Of a DNA stretch of 64,000 nt, positions 26,284 through 35,425 are shown piece after piece. The stretch is from positions 1,488,001 to 1,552,000 of the forward strand of contig NZ_CP042652.1 of assembly GCF_013177675.1 (NCBI RefSeq), read 5' to 3'. This DNA comes from Arcobacter acticola (GTDB lineage: Bacteria > Campylobacterota > Campylobacteria > Campylobacterales > Arcobacteraceae). Made by a program: the position numbers and the translations under genes. Every line of letters begins with the position of its first letter. Within the stretch, counting starts at the first letter, position 1. The notes beneath the pieces were generated by a model. That model saw only the letters and a program-made list of their open reading frames with translations, made no database searches and was not told the DNA's origin.

Positions 26284-26312
26284 TTGAAAAATATTTCATT
26301 TTGTAATATAAT
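26284..26312 (+). promoter_or_regulatory. Sigma-70-like promoter of the S24 regulator gene
   Basis: TTGAAA (26284-26289) and TATAAT (26307-26312) are separated by exactly 17 bases. The start codon lies 30 bases downstream with AAGGAGATTTT before it. Confidence 0.65.
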
Positions 26313-26341
26313 TATAAATATAGACAAAAGAAGGAGATTTT

Positions 26342-26998
26342 ATGTTGATAGTAGATGAAATTATTGAAAAATTAAAAGACATATTAAGTGCCGATGGGAA
26401 AAATGGAAAAGTATTTGATAAAGATGTTGCTACTTCACTTGAATTAAGTCAAGCAAATTTTGCAACAATGAAAAATAGAGGAAAAATTCCATTTTCAAAT
26501 ATATTGAATTTTTGTGCTAAAAAAAAGATATCTATAAATTGGCTTTTATATGATCAAAATCCTGGTTCATTAGTTGATTCAACGGATAAATATTGGATTA
26601 AATATTATCCTTCAGTTGCCGTTAGTGCAGGGGGAGGTGCATATGAAGCTGAGGAAAACTATGAATCTTTGGCATTGCCTGAATATTTTATAAGTATGTT
26701 AGGTGGAAAAGAAAATTTAAAAAATATCGATGCTATAAATGTAGTAGGGGATTCAATGGAACCTACACTTAATAGTGATAACATTATATTTGTTGATAAA
26801 ACAAAAAAAGATGCCCTAAGAGATGGAATATATGCTTTTACTACAACTCATGGTTTATTTGTAAAAAGAATACAAAGAAGGGTTGATGGAAAGCTTGATA
26901 TCATTTCTGATAATAAAGATTATCCATCTCAAATTTTAAATAAAAATGATTTAGAGATATTAGGAAAAGTAATTAGTTCTTTTGGAATGGTTTATTAA
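26342..26998 (+). CDS. CI-repressor-like regulator with S24 peptidase domain
   Basis: The 218-residue protein has an N-terminal helix-turn-helix of phage CI type (about residues 5-70, DVATSLELSQANFATMKNRG) and a C-terminal LexA/CI-type peptidase domain with catalytic Ser138 (VVGDSMEPT) and Lys175 (LFVKRIQ). A possible self-cleavage site is the Ala-Gly in VSAGGG (residues 95-99). Such proteins can respond to DNA damage by self-cleavage. No phage genes are nearby, so it looks like a resident chromosomal regulator with its own promoter. Confidence 0.85.
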   Translation: MLIVDEIIEKLKDILSADGKNGKVFDKDVATSLELSQANFATMKNRGKIPFSNILNFCAKKKISINWLLYDQNPGSLVDSTDKYWIKYYPSVAVSAGGGAYEAEENYESLALPEYFISMLGGKENLKNIDAINVVGDSMEPTLNSDNIIFVDKTKKDALRDGIYAFTTTHGLFVKRIQRRVDGKLDIISDNKDYPSQILNKNDLEILGKVISSFGMVY

Positions 26999-27013
26999 TT
27001 TTATTTATATTGT

Positions 27014-28012
27014 TTAGAAAAGAGTTGCTATATTTTCTGATTTGATTAAATATTCATAAACTTCTTTGTAATTAAAACCTAGTATATAGATTCCATTAAA
27101 TTTAGATTTTCTTAATATGGGTTTTAATTGCTCAATATCATTCATAACTATTTGTTCATCTTTATCAAGGTAATCAATATATGAAGATGTAATAAAAATA
27201 GTTTTTGCATATTTATACTGTTTTTTCATATATGCAATTTCATCTTTATACAAATCTTTATTATTTTGACAAATAATAAATTTATCACTTTTCCCAAATT
27301 CTACTAAAGTTAAATTTCTATCTAGAAATAAAGGTTTAAAATTATAGAACAATTTTAATTTAGATAAATCTAAATTTTGTTGAAGAAAATTAAATACTTT
27401 TAGAAAATCTTCAATATATAAGCTTGAAATTTTTAATCTTGAGAAATATATATTTTCATAGGAAAAAGAAGTTTCAAACAAAGAGTGTTCAATTAAATTA
27501 TCAATAGTGTTTAATTTTACAATATCATTAAAATCTATATTTTTAGGATAAATACTATCTAGGTTATTTTTATCGTAAGATATTAAAATGTCATTATCTT
27601 CAATTTCGTCAATATATTTAAATATATTTTCTAATTTATTAGGAATTAGTTTAATATTTTTAGTGAAGTTTGTTGAATAAATCTTTAGTAAATCAAAGAT
27701 AGTTTTATTACAATAAAAAGCTTCGATATCTCTTATTGCCAATTTAAATCTAATTAGTTTAATTATACTTAAATCAATATTCTTTACTTTTATCCATGCA
27801 ATTTCATTATCTATTATTGGTACATTTGTATCAATAATTATTGCAAAAGCTCCATTTTTGATGGCTAATTCGATTTCATTTGTATTTTTAGCAATAAATA
27901 AATCGCCTTCTTTTACTTTATGGGAATTTGTTTTTATTGAATAAATAAAAGAGATTGATGGAGAGTTTAATAAACTTCCATCAACAATATCTAAAATAGA
28001 TGAGATTTGCAC
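27014..28012 (-). CDS. Conserved protein with MurF-like N-terminal domain
   Basis: The 332-residue protein starts with a segment like the N-terminal UDP-binding domain of Mur ligases (IVDGSLLNS...SIKTNSHKVKEGDLFIAKN, then a GA-containing helix). The ATP-binding GTNGKT/GSNGKTT motif of true ligases is absent, so ligase activity is unlikely. The rest has no recognised motif. It overlaps metG by one base and belongs to the same operon, a position I recall as conserved in Campylobacter. Confidence 0.6.
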   Translation of the reverse strand: MQISSILDIVDGSLLNSPSISFIYSIKTNSHKVKEGDLFIAKNTNEIELAIKNGAFAIIIDTNVPIIDNEIAWIKVKNIDLSIIKLIRFKLAIRDIEAFYCNKTIFDLLKIYSTNFTKNIKLIPNKLENIFKYIDEIEDNDILISYDKNNLDSIYPKNIDFNDIVKLNTIDNLIEHSLFETSFSYENIYFSRLKISSLYIEDFLKVFNFLQQNLDLSKLKLFYNFKPLFLDRNLTLVEFGKSDKFIICQNNKDLYKDEIAYMKKQYKYAKTIFITSSYIDYLDKDEQIVMNDIEQLKPILRKSKFNGIYILGFNYKEVYEYLIKSENIATLF

Positions 28013-29964
28013 TAGCTTATTTTTGTTCCAGCTTTTTTACTAGCTTGTGGTCTGATTAATGATAAACCATTTTCATCCCTTGCAGCCATTAACATTCCTT
28101 CACTTAACATTCCCATTAATTTTGCAGGTTTTAAGTTGGCTACAACACATGCTTGTGTTCCTACTAGTTCTTCAGCTGAATAATACTCTTTGATTCCAGC
28201 TAAAATTTGTCTATTTCTTCCTTCTCCTAAATCAACTTGAAGTCTTAAAAGTTTTGCCGATTTTGGAACTTCAACTGCTTCAACAATTGTTCCAATTTTT
28301 AGAGTCGTTTGGAAAAATTGATCAATTGTAATTAAGTTATCATCTTCAACTGTTTGTGTTTTATCTTCTTTTTTTGATTCACATTCTGTTTTTGTGATAT
28401 CAGAAGAAGCAGGTTGTTCTAATAAAACCTCTTCAATTCTTGGGAAAAGTTGATCTACTTTTGTAATTACTGTGTCTTCTAATAAATTTTTGTTTTTTAT
28501 CAAAGAGTTATAAGTAACTGTATCTATTTTCATTCCTAAAGAAGTTGCTATTTTTCCTATTTTATCTGGCATAACAGAATCTAAAAGAAGGGCAACCTTA
28601 GCCATAATATTTGTAATTAATGCAACTAATGCCATAGCTTCATCTGTTTTGCCATCTTTCATTAAATTCCATGGCTCATAATCATTAATTGCTTTATTTG
28701 CTATTGTTAATACTTTCCAAATATCTTCTAAATATTTGTTAATTTGCATATTAAAAATATAAGCTTCTACATTTTCTAAAACTGCATTAACTTCTTCTAA
28801 TTCTTTTGCATGGAATTTTTCCACATCTTTTGAACTTACTTTATAATCAAAATATTTTCCACTCATTCCTGAAATTCTATTTAATAAATTTCCTAAGTCA
28901 TTTCCTAAATCAGAATTAATTCTATCAATTAAAGCTTTTTGTGAAAAATCTCCATCTTGACCAAAAGGAACTTCTCTTAGCATGAAGTATCTAAATGCGT
29001 CTAATCCATATGCATCTGCAACAACTTTTGGATCTACAACATTTCCTTTTGATTTAGACATTTTCTCACCATCTCTTGTCCACCAACCATGAGCAGCAAT
29101 ATGAGTTGGTAATGGTAATTCTAAAGACATTAAAAATGCTGGCCAATAAATAGCATGGAATCTTAAAATATCTTTTCCTACTAAATGAACATTTGCTGGC
29201 CAAAATTTCATGTTAGCATCATCTGTTCCGTATCCAAGTGCAGTAATATAGTTCATTAAAGCATCTAACCAAACATACATAACGTGTCTTGGTTCATTCA
29301 TTGATTCTGGTAGTTTAACACCCCAATCAAAAGAAGTTCTTGAAATTGATAAATCTCTCAATCCACCTTTTACAAAGTTTACTATTTCATTTTTCTTTGA
29401 TCTTGGTAAAATACAGTCTTCATTTTCTTCATACCATTTAATTAATTTATCTTCATATTTTGATAATTTAAAGAAATAACTCTCTTCTTTTACAATAGAA
29501 GTAGGTCTTCCACAATCAGGACAAAATTGTTCATCAACTAATTGCTTTTCAGTAAAGAATGTCTCACATGATACACAATAATAACCTTCGTATTCACCTT
29601 TGTAAATATCACCTTTATTATACATAGTCTCAAATGCTTTTTGAACACCAAGTTTATGTTCAACATCAGTAGTTCTTATAAATTTATCATAAGTGATATC
29701 AAAATCATCCCATAGTTTTCTAAATTTACCAGATATTTCATCTGCATATTCTTTAGGAGTCTTTCCTCTTAATTCAGCACTTTGAGCAATTTTTTGTCCA
29801 TGTTCATCTGTACCTGTTAAAAGAAATGTATTTAATCCCGTTAATCTTGAGTATCTAGCTAGCATGTCAGCTATAATTGTAGTATATGCATGACCGATGT
29901 GAGCTACATCATTTACATAATAAATTGGTGTTGTTATATAAACATTTTTACAAGATTCTTCCAT
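28012..29964 (-). CDS. metG: Methionyl-tRNA synthetase
   Basis: The 650-residue enzyme has the class I signatures HIGHAY (near residue 22) and KMSKSKG, a zinc site between them (CVSCETFF...FCPDCG), an anticodon-binding helical domain, and a C-terminal tRNA-binding domain (about residues 545-650, KIGTIVEAVEVPKSAKLL) that also mediates dimerisation. A charged linker (about 515-540) joins the last domain. It charges both methionine tRNAs seen at 18950 and 19057. Confidence 0.97.
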   Translation of the reverse strand: MEESCKNVYITTPIYYVNDVAHIGHAYTTIIADMLARYSRLTGLNTFLLTGTDEHGQKIAQSAELRGKTPKEYADEISGKFRKLWDDFDITYDKFIRTTDVEHKLGVQKAFETMYNKGDIYKGEYEGYYCVSCETFFTEKQLVDEQFCPDCGRPTSIVKEESYFFKLSKYEDKLIKWYEENEDCILPRSKKNEIVNFVKGGLRDLSISRTSFDWGVKLPESMNEPRHVMYVWLDALMNYITALGYGTDDANMKFWPANVHLVGKDILRFHAIYWPAFLMSLELPLPTHIAAHGWWTRDGEKMSKSKGNVVDPKVVADAYGLDAFRYFMLREVPFGQDGDFSQKALIDRINSDLGNDLGNLLNRISGMSGKYFDYKVSSKDVEKFHAKELEEVNAVLENVEAYIFNMQINKYLEDIWKVLTIANKAINDYEPWNLMKDGKTDEAMALVALITNIMAKVALLLDSVMPDKIGKIATSLGMKIDTVTYNSLIKNKNLLEDTVITKVDQLFPRIEEVLLEQPASSDITKTECESKKEDKTQTVEDDNLITIDQFFQTTLKIGTIVEAVEVPKSAKLLRLQVDLGEGRNRQILAGIKEYYSAEELVGTQACVVANLKPAKLMGMLSEGMLMAARDENGLSLIRPQASKKAGTKIS

Positions 29965-29995
29965 TGTTTACCTTCTTTTCTTTTTTATAATTATA

Positions 29996-30199
29996 TTAAA
30001 ATTCAAATCCACCGCCAGCACCTTTATTCATAGATTCATAAACGGCAATGACATATTTCTTTCTTAATTCACATTCAAAAAACTCACCACAATCAGAACA
30101 AGATTTAAAACTTTTTTCTTCTTGGCAAGTTTTTAATTCAGACAACATTTTATCTAGTTTAATATCCCATTCATCAATAACTATATTATGATTATCCAT
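29996..30199 (-). CDS. Small conserved cysteine-rich protein
   Basis: This 67-residue acidic protein contains four spaced cysteines (TCQEE...[17 protein letters not shown]) that could bind zinc or an iron-sulfur centre, and ends in a glycine-rich tail (GAGGGFEF). Its first codons overlap the end of fbp by 8 bases. I recall a similar small protein between metG and fbp in Campylobacter; no function is known to me. Confidence 0.7.
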   Translation of the reverse strand: MDNHNIVIDEWDIKLDKMLSELKTCQEEKSFKSCSDCGEFFECELRKKYVIAVYESMNKGAGGGFEF

Positions 30200-31034
30200 G
30201 AGCTTTATAAACTTCTAATACTCTTTTTATTTCTTCATTTGAACCAAAAAAACATGGTGATGTATCATGAATATGAGTAGTTTCTACTTCTAAAAGTCTT
30301 TTATGTCCATCAATAGCACCACCACCAGCTTTTTCATAAGCTAATGCAAAAGGGAAAACTTCAAATAATTGTCTTAATTTCCCTTTTGGTTTATCAGTTG
30401 TTCCTGGATATGAAAATAATCCACCACCTTTTAATAATATTTGATGTAAATCAGGAACCATACCACCACTATATCTTAGTCTATATCCATCATTGAAAAT
30501 ATCATCAACCATTTGTTTATGGTGAGGAGCCCAAGCACTTTGAGTAGAACCAGGTGCTTTTAAATTACCTTTTTGTTTTAAAACAATATTTTGAATAAAT
30601 TCAAATTTACCATGTTTTAATCTATACATTTTAACATCATCAATTGCTACTACCATTTCAACTCTTGGTCCAAAAACAACATAAACAGATGCTACAATAT
30701 TTTTAGCATTAAACTCATTTTTATAAATTCCATAAATAGAACCAACAGATAAGTTAACATCAACTAAAGAAGAACCATCTAATGGATCGTATGCAATTAA
30801 GTACTCACCATTTTCATTTAAATTAATAATATCTTCTTGTTCTTCTGAAACAATAGCTTTTACAGTTGGTAATTGCTTAAATATTCGTTCAATAATTATA
30901 TCACTTGCAATATCAAGTTTTAATTGAGTATCACCCGTAGAATTTTCTTGATCACTTTTACCTGTATCACCTGTTTCAATTAATTCTTTTATTTCAATAC
31001 TAGCTTCTTCGATTGCTTTAATTATTTCTTGCAT
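30192..31034 (-). CDS. fbp: Fructose-1,6-bisphosphatase class I
   Basis: Fbp removes the 1-phosphate from fructose 1,6-bisphosphate in gluconeogenesis, which fits the presence of pckA in this window. The class I metal site [22 protein letters not shown] is clear, as is the [13 protein letters not shown] substrate-binding segment. The 280-residue form starting at the ATG at 31034 is preferred because AGAGAG precedes it; an in-frame start at 31052 has no ribosome-binding site. The gene follows mobB by one base. Confidence 0.93.
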   Translation of the reverse strand: MQEIIKAIEEASIEIKELIETGDTGKSDQENSTGDTQLKLDIASDIIIERIFKQLPTVKAIVSEEQEDIINLNENGEYLIAYDPLDGSSLVDVNLSVGSIYGIYKNEFNAKNIVASVYVVFGPRVEMVVAIDDVKMYRLKHGKFEFIQNIVLKQKGNLKAPGSTQSAWAPHHKQMVDDIFNDGYRLRYSGGMVPDLHQILLKGGGLFSYPGTTDKPKGKLRQLFEVFPFALAYEKAGGGAIDGHKRLLEVETTHIHDTSPCFFGSNEEIKRVLEVYKAHG

Positions 31035-31035
31035 G

Positions 31036-31533
31036 TTATACTCTCTTTGCATTTTTATCTATCCAGTTTATTAATTCCTCTGGATTATTTAAGTCTAATA
31101 TTACTATATTTTCTGGTATTTCATTTTTATCAATAGTTTCATCACATGCTATTGCATCAGTCATACTAAAATAGCTTTCATCTAGTCTATCTCTAAAAAT
31201 TGAAATTCTTGGCAATTCTAAAGTTTTTAAGCCCTCAACTAACAAATAATCGAAGTCTTGAAATAAATCAATCATATCATCTATTGTTGATGTACTTTTT
31301 TTAAATAAAGTTGTTTTATTAGGACTTACCACTGCAACATCAGCACCTGTTTGAGAAAATTTGAAGGAGTCTTTTCCTTCTCTATCAAAAACAGCTTTAT
31401 CCTTTGGATCATGCTTAACAATACAAACTTTAAAACCATTATCTTGTAGTATACTAGCTACTTTTACAATAGCTGTTGTTTTACCACTATTTGAAGGACC
31501 TGAAAAGGCTACTATTAATCTTTTTTTATTCAT
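31036..31533 (-). CDS. mobB: Molybdopterin-guanine dinucleotide biosynthesis adaptor protein
   Basis: MobB is a GTP-binding partner of MobA in making the bis-MGD cofactor of molybdenum and tungsten enzymes. The product has the P-loop GPSNSGKTT near the N-terminus, the KHDPKD motif and LLVEGLK, all typical. The start may be the ATG at 31533 (165 residues) or a TTG at 31551; neither has a clear ribosome-binding site. It is the first gene of mobB, fbp, the Cys-rich gene and metG. Confidence 0.88.
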   Translation of the reverse strand: MNKKRLIVAFSGPSNSGKTTAIVKVASILQDNGFKVCIVKHDPKDKAVFDREGKDSFKFSQTGADVAVVSPNKTTLFKKSTSTIDDMIDLFQDFDYLLVEGLKTLELPRISIFRDRLDESYFSMTDAIACDETIDKNEIPENIVILDLNNPEELINWIDKNAKRV

Positions 31534-31751
31534 AAGTTGGATTTTATCCAAATGATTGTTAAAATTAATTTACATTAGAGATTTATTTTTTTATCAGCAT
31601 AGAAAGTTACTTTAACAGAATAAAAAAATTTAATTAAGAAATAAAATAAAATAATATATGAAGTGATTATTAATTATTTTAGCAAGTCTCCTAAATTAAC
31701 CTTAAAGCATAGTTAATGTAAAATGCCAACTAATCAAAACTTGGAGAACCA

Positions 31752-32240
31752 ATGCATAAATTTCTACCTCTAATATTAATTTCAATTTTATTTACTTCTT
31801 GTACTTCAAAAAATAGTGCTTTTAAATATTTTGAAAAAAAAGATGATATTGAAACAAAAAGTATTCAATTTACTAAAAAAGCTGACATATTAAAAGCTGA
31901 TGAAGTGGAAACTATTATGTGGGCTACATATTTAAATAAAATTGATAAAAATATTTATAACTTTAAAAAAGAGGTATTTTTAGTTTCTTTATATTTTGCA
32001 AATGTTGAATCTCAAAGTATTAAAACAAATGGCTATAAACTTCTATTAAATGGTAAAGAAGCTAGTTTACTTGAAAAGGTAGAAAAAGATAATGAAAATT
32101 TTAAAAGTTTAATGAATAAAAATAGTTGGGCGAATTATTATTTAGTTAAATTTGATACACAAAATGATAGTTCTAATTTAAGTTTAGAACTATCAAGTGA
32201 AGATTCTAGTAAGAAGGCGACACTAAACTTTGAAAGATAG
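31752..32240 (+). CDS. Putative lipoprotein
   Basis: The 162-residue product starts with a lipoprotein signal peptide (LLPLI-type hydrophobic core, lipobox LFTSC, Cys about residue 17). The mature part has a beta-rich pattern without recognised motifs. TTGGAG lies before the ATG. Its last 35 bases overlap the end of the convergent slt gene. I recall a secreted protein gene in the same place in Campylobacter. Confidence 0.7.
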   Translation: MHKFLPLILISILFTSCTSKNSAFKYFEKKDDIETKSIQFTKKADILKADEVETIMWATYLNKIDKNIYNFKKEVFLVSLYFANVESQSIKTNGYKLLLNGKEASLLEKVEKDNENFKSLMNKNSWANYYLVKFDTQNDSSNLSLELSSEDSSKKATLNFER

Positions 32241-33870
32241 TTGATAAAGAAATTGGATTTTCTTTATTTAAATAGTTATTATAAATATAATAGTTTGCTA
32301 AAACTTTTTTACCATATTCTCTAGTTTCTGCGTAAGAAATCAATTCCATACTTAAAAAAGGTTCATATTTATTTTTTTCTTTAAATAAACCTTTTTTTAG
32401 TTGAGTTCTTGTATATCCCGCACCACCATTATATGCATAGGCAATAAAAAGAGGATTATTATCAAACTGACTCATTAGTGAATCTAAATGAAAACTTCCA
32501 TATCTTATATTAGTTTGGGGAACAAATTGTTCATAGATATTGTAATCTTCTTTAAGTCTTTTTGCAATATCCAAAGATAAAAATGGCATTATTTGCATCA
32601 CACCTTGTGCTGAAGAAAAAGATATTGATGAAGGAATGAATAAACTCTCTTGTCTTGCAATTGAATAAAGTAACACTTGTTTATAAATATCATAATCTTT
32701 TACTATATCTCTAAATGGAGTAATAAAGTATTGAACTTGATATTTGTTATATCTTTGTAAAACAAAAGCATAGTGAGCTAAAGTTGTTTCATCTGTAAAA
32801 AGATTATAATATTTTGATAATTTAGCATCATCAAGATTTTTCTTTGTATCTTCAACAACATCCATCCATTTAAAAGCATCATAAATATCATATGATGTTT
32901 TTTCATTTTTTAAGTCGATGTTATAAACGATATTATCAATTTTCACATCTAATAACTCTTTTGCATATAAAGTATAAATACTAGTATCCCAACTTTTTGA
33001 TAACTCTACTAAAAAAGAGTTGTTTTGAGTAACTAAATACATCCAAAACAAAGTTTTATCTTTATCTACTTTTAAATATGATCTATTATAAGCATTGTAA
33101 AAAAAGTTATATGCACTACTTATATCATTGTTATTTACAGCATTTATTCCTAATGAAAACAATAAATGAGGAGCCAAGGTTTTATCATCTTTTAAAGAGA
33201 TTAGTGATTTCTGTAAATTCTTTAACTTATCATCATGAACAACATATCTTAGAAATCTTTCAAAATCTTTCTCTTTTGAAATTTTATTTATAAATTCAGG
33301 ATTCATAATCTTATTTAAAGTACTAACTCTATAATCACTTCCTGTGTCAAAGAAAATCCTAGAAAATCTGTTTGTATCTGAATTTATTAATGCATTAAAT
33401 GGATCATCAGAAGCAATTACTTCTAAATCATTTTTTAAAGTAGGGTAGGGATCAAGTTTACTAATGAAAAACTTTAAATCTTTTTTTGAAATTTTTGTTG
33501 CTTCACTTAAAGATAAGCCAAGAGCTATACATTTTGAATCTTCTTGTTTTAATTGCTCTATTGAGGCTCTATAACATTTTAAGTCAAGGGGCGCAGTTGT
33601 TTGAAATTTTTTATTAAAAAGTTTTTTTAAAGTTGCATTTCTTCCATTACCCATTTCATAAGCAGTTTTAGCATTTTCAAAAGAGATGTCTTCTTGTTCT
33701 AAATATTGAATAATAAAAAAATCTTTTGCTGATGATTGTGGTTTTTTTTCTAACCAATCAAGAGTAACTTTAAAATCTTTTTGTAAAAAATCTGTAGTGG
33801 CTGAAACATTGCCACTAGCAGATAAATTAAATAAAACAGTACTAACTAAACTAAGTATTATTTTTTTCAT
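32206..33870 (-). CDS. slt: Soluble lytic murein transglycosylase
   Basis: Slt cleaves peptidoglycan glycan strands in the periplasm, leaving anhydro-muramic ends. The 554-residue protein has an N-terminal signal peptide (about residues 1-19), a long helical repeat region (about 20-390) and a C-terminal SLT domain with the catalytic glutamate in ARQESLF, followed by SSAQGVMQIMP and AYNGGAG. The 3' end overlaps the convergent lipoprotein gene. yggT lies 7 bp upstream in the operon. Confidence 0.92.
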   Translation of the reverse strand: MKKIILSLVSTVLFNLSASGNVSATTDFLQKDFKVTLDWLEKKPQSSAKDFFIIQYLEQEDISFENAKTAYEMGNGRNATLKKLFNKKFQTTAPLDLKCYRASIEQLKQEDSKCIALGLSLSEATKISKKDLKFFISKLDPYPTLKNDLEVIASDDPFNALINSDTNRFSRIFFDTGSDYRVSTLNKIMNPEFINKISKEKDFERFLRYVVHDDKLKNLQKSLISLKDDKTLAPHLLFSLGINAVNNNDISSAYNFFYNAYNRSYLKVDKDKTLFWMYLVTQNNSFLVELSKSWDTSIYTLYAKELLDVKIDNIVYNIDLKNEKTSYDIYDAFKWMDVVEDTKKNLDDAKLSKYYNLFTDETTLAHYAFVLQRYNKYQVQYFITPFRDIVKDYDIYKQVLLYSIARQESLFIPSSISFSSAQGVMQIMPFLSLDIAKRLKEDYNIYEQFVPQTNIRYGSFHLDSLMSQFDNNPLFIAYAYNGGAGYTRTQLKKGLFKEKNKYEPFLSMELISYAETREYGKKVLANYYIYNNYLNKENPISLSTIFQSLVSPSY

Positions 33871-33877
33871 AATTCTC

Positions 33878-34150
33878 TTAAAAAGCTAGATTTTTCAAGA
33901 AAGTTTCTAAAAAGATTAAAGCAAAAATTAAAATAATTGGAGCTAAATCCATTCCACCAAAAACTGTAGGAATATATTTTCTAATTAGTGCATAAGCAGG
34001 CTCTGTTAGCCTATAAAGCATTTGAACTATTGGATTATAAGGATCAGGTTTAACCCAAGTTAAAATCGCTGAAATAATAATAACCCATTTATATAAAAAT
34101 ATAACACTTAAAACAACTGTAAATATAGAACTTAATAAGGCATCTATCAT
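33878..34150 (-). CDS. YggT-family membrane protein
   Basis: The 90-residue protein has two membrane segments (about residues 5-30 and 68-88) flanking the family motif [22 protein letters not shown]...RKYIP. Members are linked in other bacteria to membrane-protein assembly or osmotic tolerance; the exact role is uncertain. It overlaps the gltX stop by four bases (ATGA) and precedes slt. Confidence 0.88.
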   Translation of the reverse strand: MIDALLSSIFTVVLSVIFLYKWVIIISAILTWVKPDPYNPIVQMLYRLTEPAYALIRKYIPTVFGGMDLAPIILIFALIFLETFLKNLAF

Positions 34151-35424
34151 CTTACTATTTCTCCTAAATAATTTTTAATTAATGGATAAATATCTGAAAT
34201 ATTTGGTCCATCATATGTACCTGTTAAAACATATCTTAAAGGCTTAGATAAATCTTTGTTTTTTAAATTTGTTTCTTGCTCAACATATTTTTCTAGTTTT
34301 TCAAAATCTTCAAAGAAGGGTGCTTTTTGTAAACAGTTTTTTATATTATGAAACTCTTTTTCAAAATCTTTACTAGATATTTTTTCTGCAAAAATTGCAG
34401 TAATATTTTCTTTTAACTCTTTTATTGTACTAAATTCATTTAAATATAATTTAGCAAGTTTCCCAATATCATTATCAGCAAATCCAAGTATTTTTGATAG
34501 TCTCATATCATCAATTGTTTCAAGATGTTTTTTATTAATAAATTTTAATTTATCAATATCAAATTTACTAGCTTTCTTTGATATGTTTTCTATTTTAAAC
34601 CATGAAATAGCTTCTTCTAGAGAAAATATTTCTTTTGGTGTTTCGTTTCCTAAAAGAACTAAATAATTTGCAATAGCACTTGGTAAAAAACCTTCGTCAA
34701 TTAGCCATTTTACTGAATTTAGATTTGTTTGTTCATTTATAATACTTGGTAAATGTACATATTTTATCTCTTTTGTATAAGATAAAGAATTTCTAACATG
34801 TATTTGTTTTGCAGTATTTGAAATATGTTTTTCATCCCTAATTACCATAGAAATATCCATAATCATATCATCAATTGCACATGCATAATTATAAGTTGGT
34901 TTTTTCCCTTGATTTAAAATAACAAATGAATCTACTTCTAAAGGAGTATAATCAAAATTGCCTCTTAATAAATCAGTAAATTTAATATTTGATTCTGGTT
35001 TTTTAATTCTAACAGTAAAAGGTGCATTTGTATTTAAAACTGTTTCATCTGATAAAGTTTCACAAAAACCATCATATGCAAAAGGTTTTCCTTCTGCTTG
35101 TGCTTCTTCTTTTAATTCTTCTAATTTATTATCAGAACAAAAACAAGCAAATGCTTTTTTTTGACTCATTAGTTGAAGTGCAATCTTTTGATGATATTTT
35201 AATGAATCACTTTGATGTGCAATATATTTATACTCTATTGAAAAAAGATTTAAGATTTCTATAATCTCTTTATCTTTACCTTCAATGATTTTTTCTGCAT
35301 CAATATCTTCTATTCTAATAACTAAATCTTCATTTAATTGTTTTGATACAATATAATTAAAAATAGCAACCCTTAGGTTACCAATATTCATATCTTCTAT
35401 TGGACTTGGGGCAAATCTTAACAA
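34147..35424 (-). CDS. gltX: Glutamyl-tRNA synthetase-like protein (GluRS2 type) with degenerate active site
   Basis: The 425-residue chain aligns over its whole length with the second glutamyl-tRNA synthetase of Campylobacterota, which charges tRNA-Gln in Helicobacter. RFAPSP, RIED, CAIDDM and [19 protein letters not shown] are kept. However HIGH reads NIGN (residues 13-16), TG before it reads IE, the RGEDH motif reads RDEKH (196-200), and the KMSKR loop expected between LPSII (225-229) and SVKW (237-240) is missing, replaced by NEQTNLN. The frame is intact, with a TTG start after AGGAAATAAT. It may be inactive or have a new role. Confidence 0.82.
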   Translation of the reverse strand: MLRFAPSPIEDMNIGNLRVAIFNYIVSKQLNEDLVIRIEDIDAEKIIEGKDKEIIEILNLFSIEYKYIAHQSDSLKYHQKIALQLMSQKKAFACFCSDNKLEELKEEAQAEGKPFAYDGFCETLSDETVLNTNAPFTVRIKKPESNIKFTDLLRGNFDYTPLEVDSFVILNQGKKPTYNYACAIDDMIMDISMVIRDEKHISNTAKQIHVRNSLSYTKEIKYVHLPSIINEQTNLNSVKWLIDEGFLPSAIANYLVLLGNETPKEIFSLEEAISWFKIENISKKASKFDIDKLKFINKKHLETIDDMRLSKILGFADNDIGKLAKLYLNEFSTIKELKENITAIFAEKISSKDFEKEFHNIKNCLQKAPFFEDFEKLEKYVEQETNLKNKDLSKPLRYVLTGTYDGPNISDIYPLIKNYLGEIVR

Positions 35425-35425
35425 A

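Larger units (their letters stand above)
26012..26341. other. Divergent intergenic region between oadG and the S24 regulator
   Basis: About 330 bases with no gene. It holds the oadG ribosome-binding site, a 15-bp palindrome at 26027-26041, long T-tracts near 26100-26140 and, at the right end, a promoter for the S24 gene. No RNA structure was recognised in the remainder. Confidence 0.6.

Noticed and set aside
26342-26998. Prophage or integrated element marked by a CI-like repressor
   Set aside because: Neighbouring genes are all housekeeping, no attachment-site duplication or phage genes were seen, and the recombinase at 50 kb is the XerH type.
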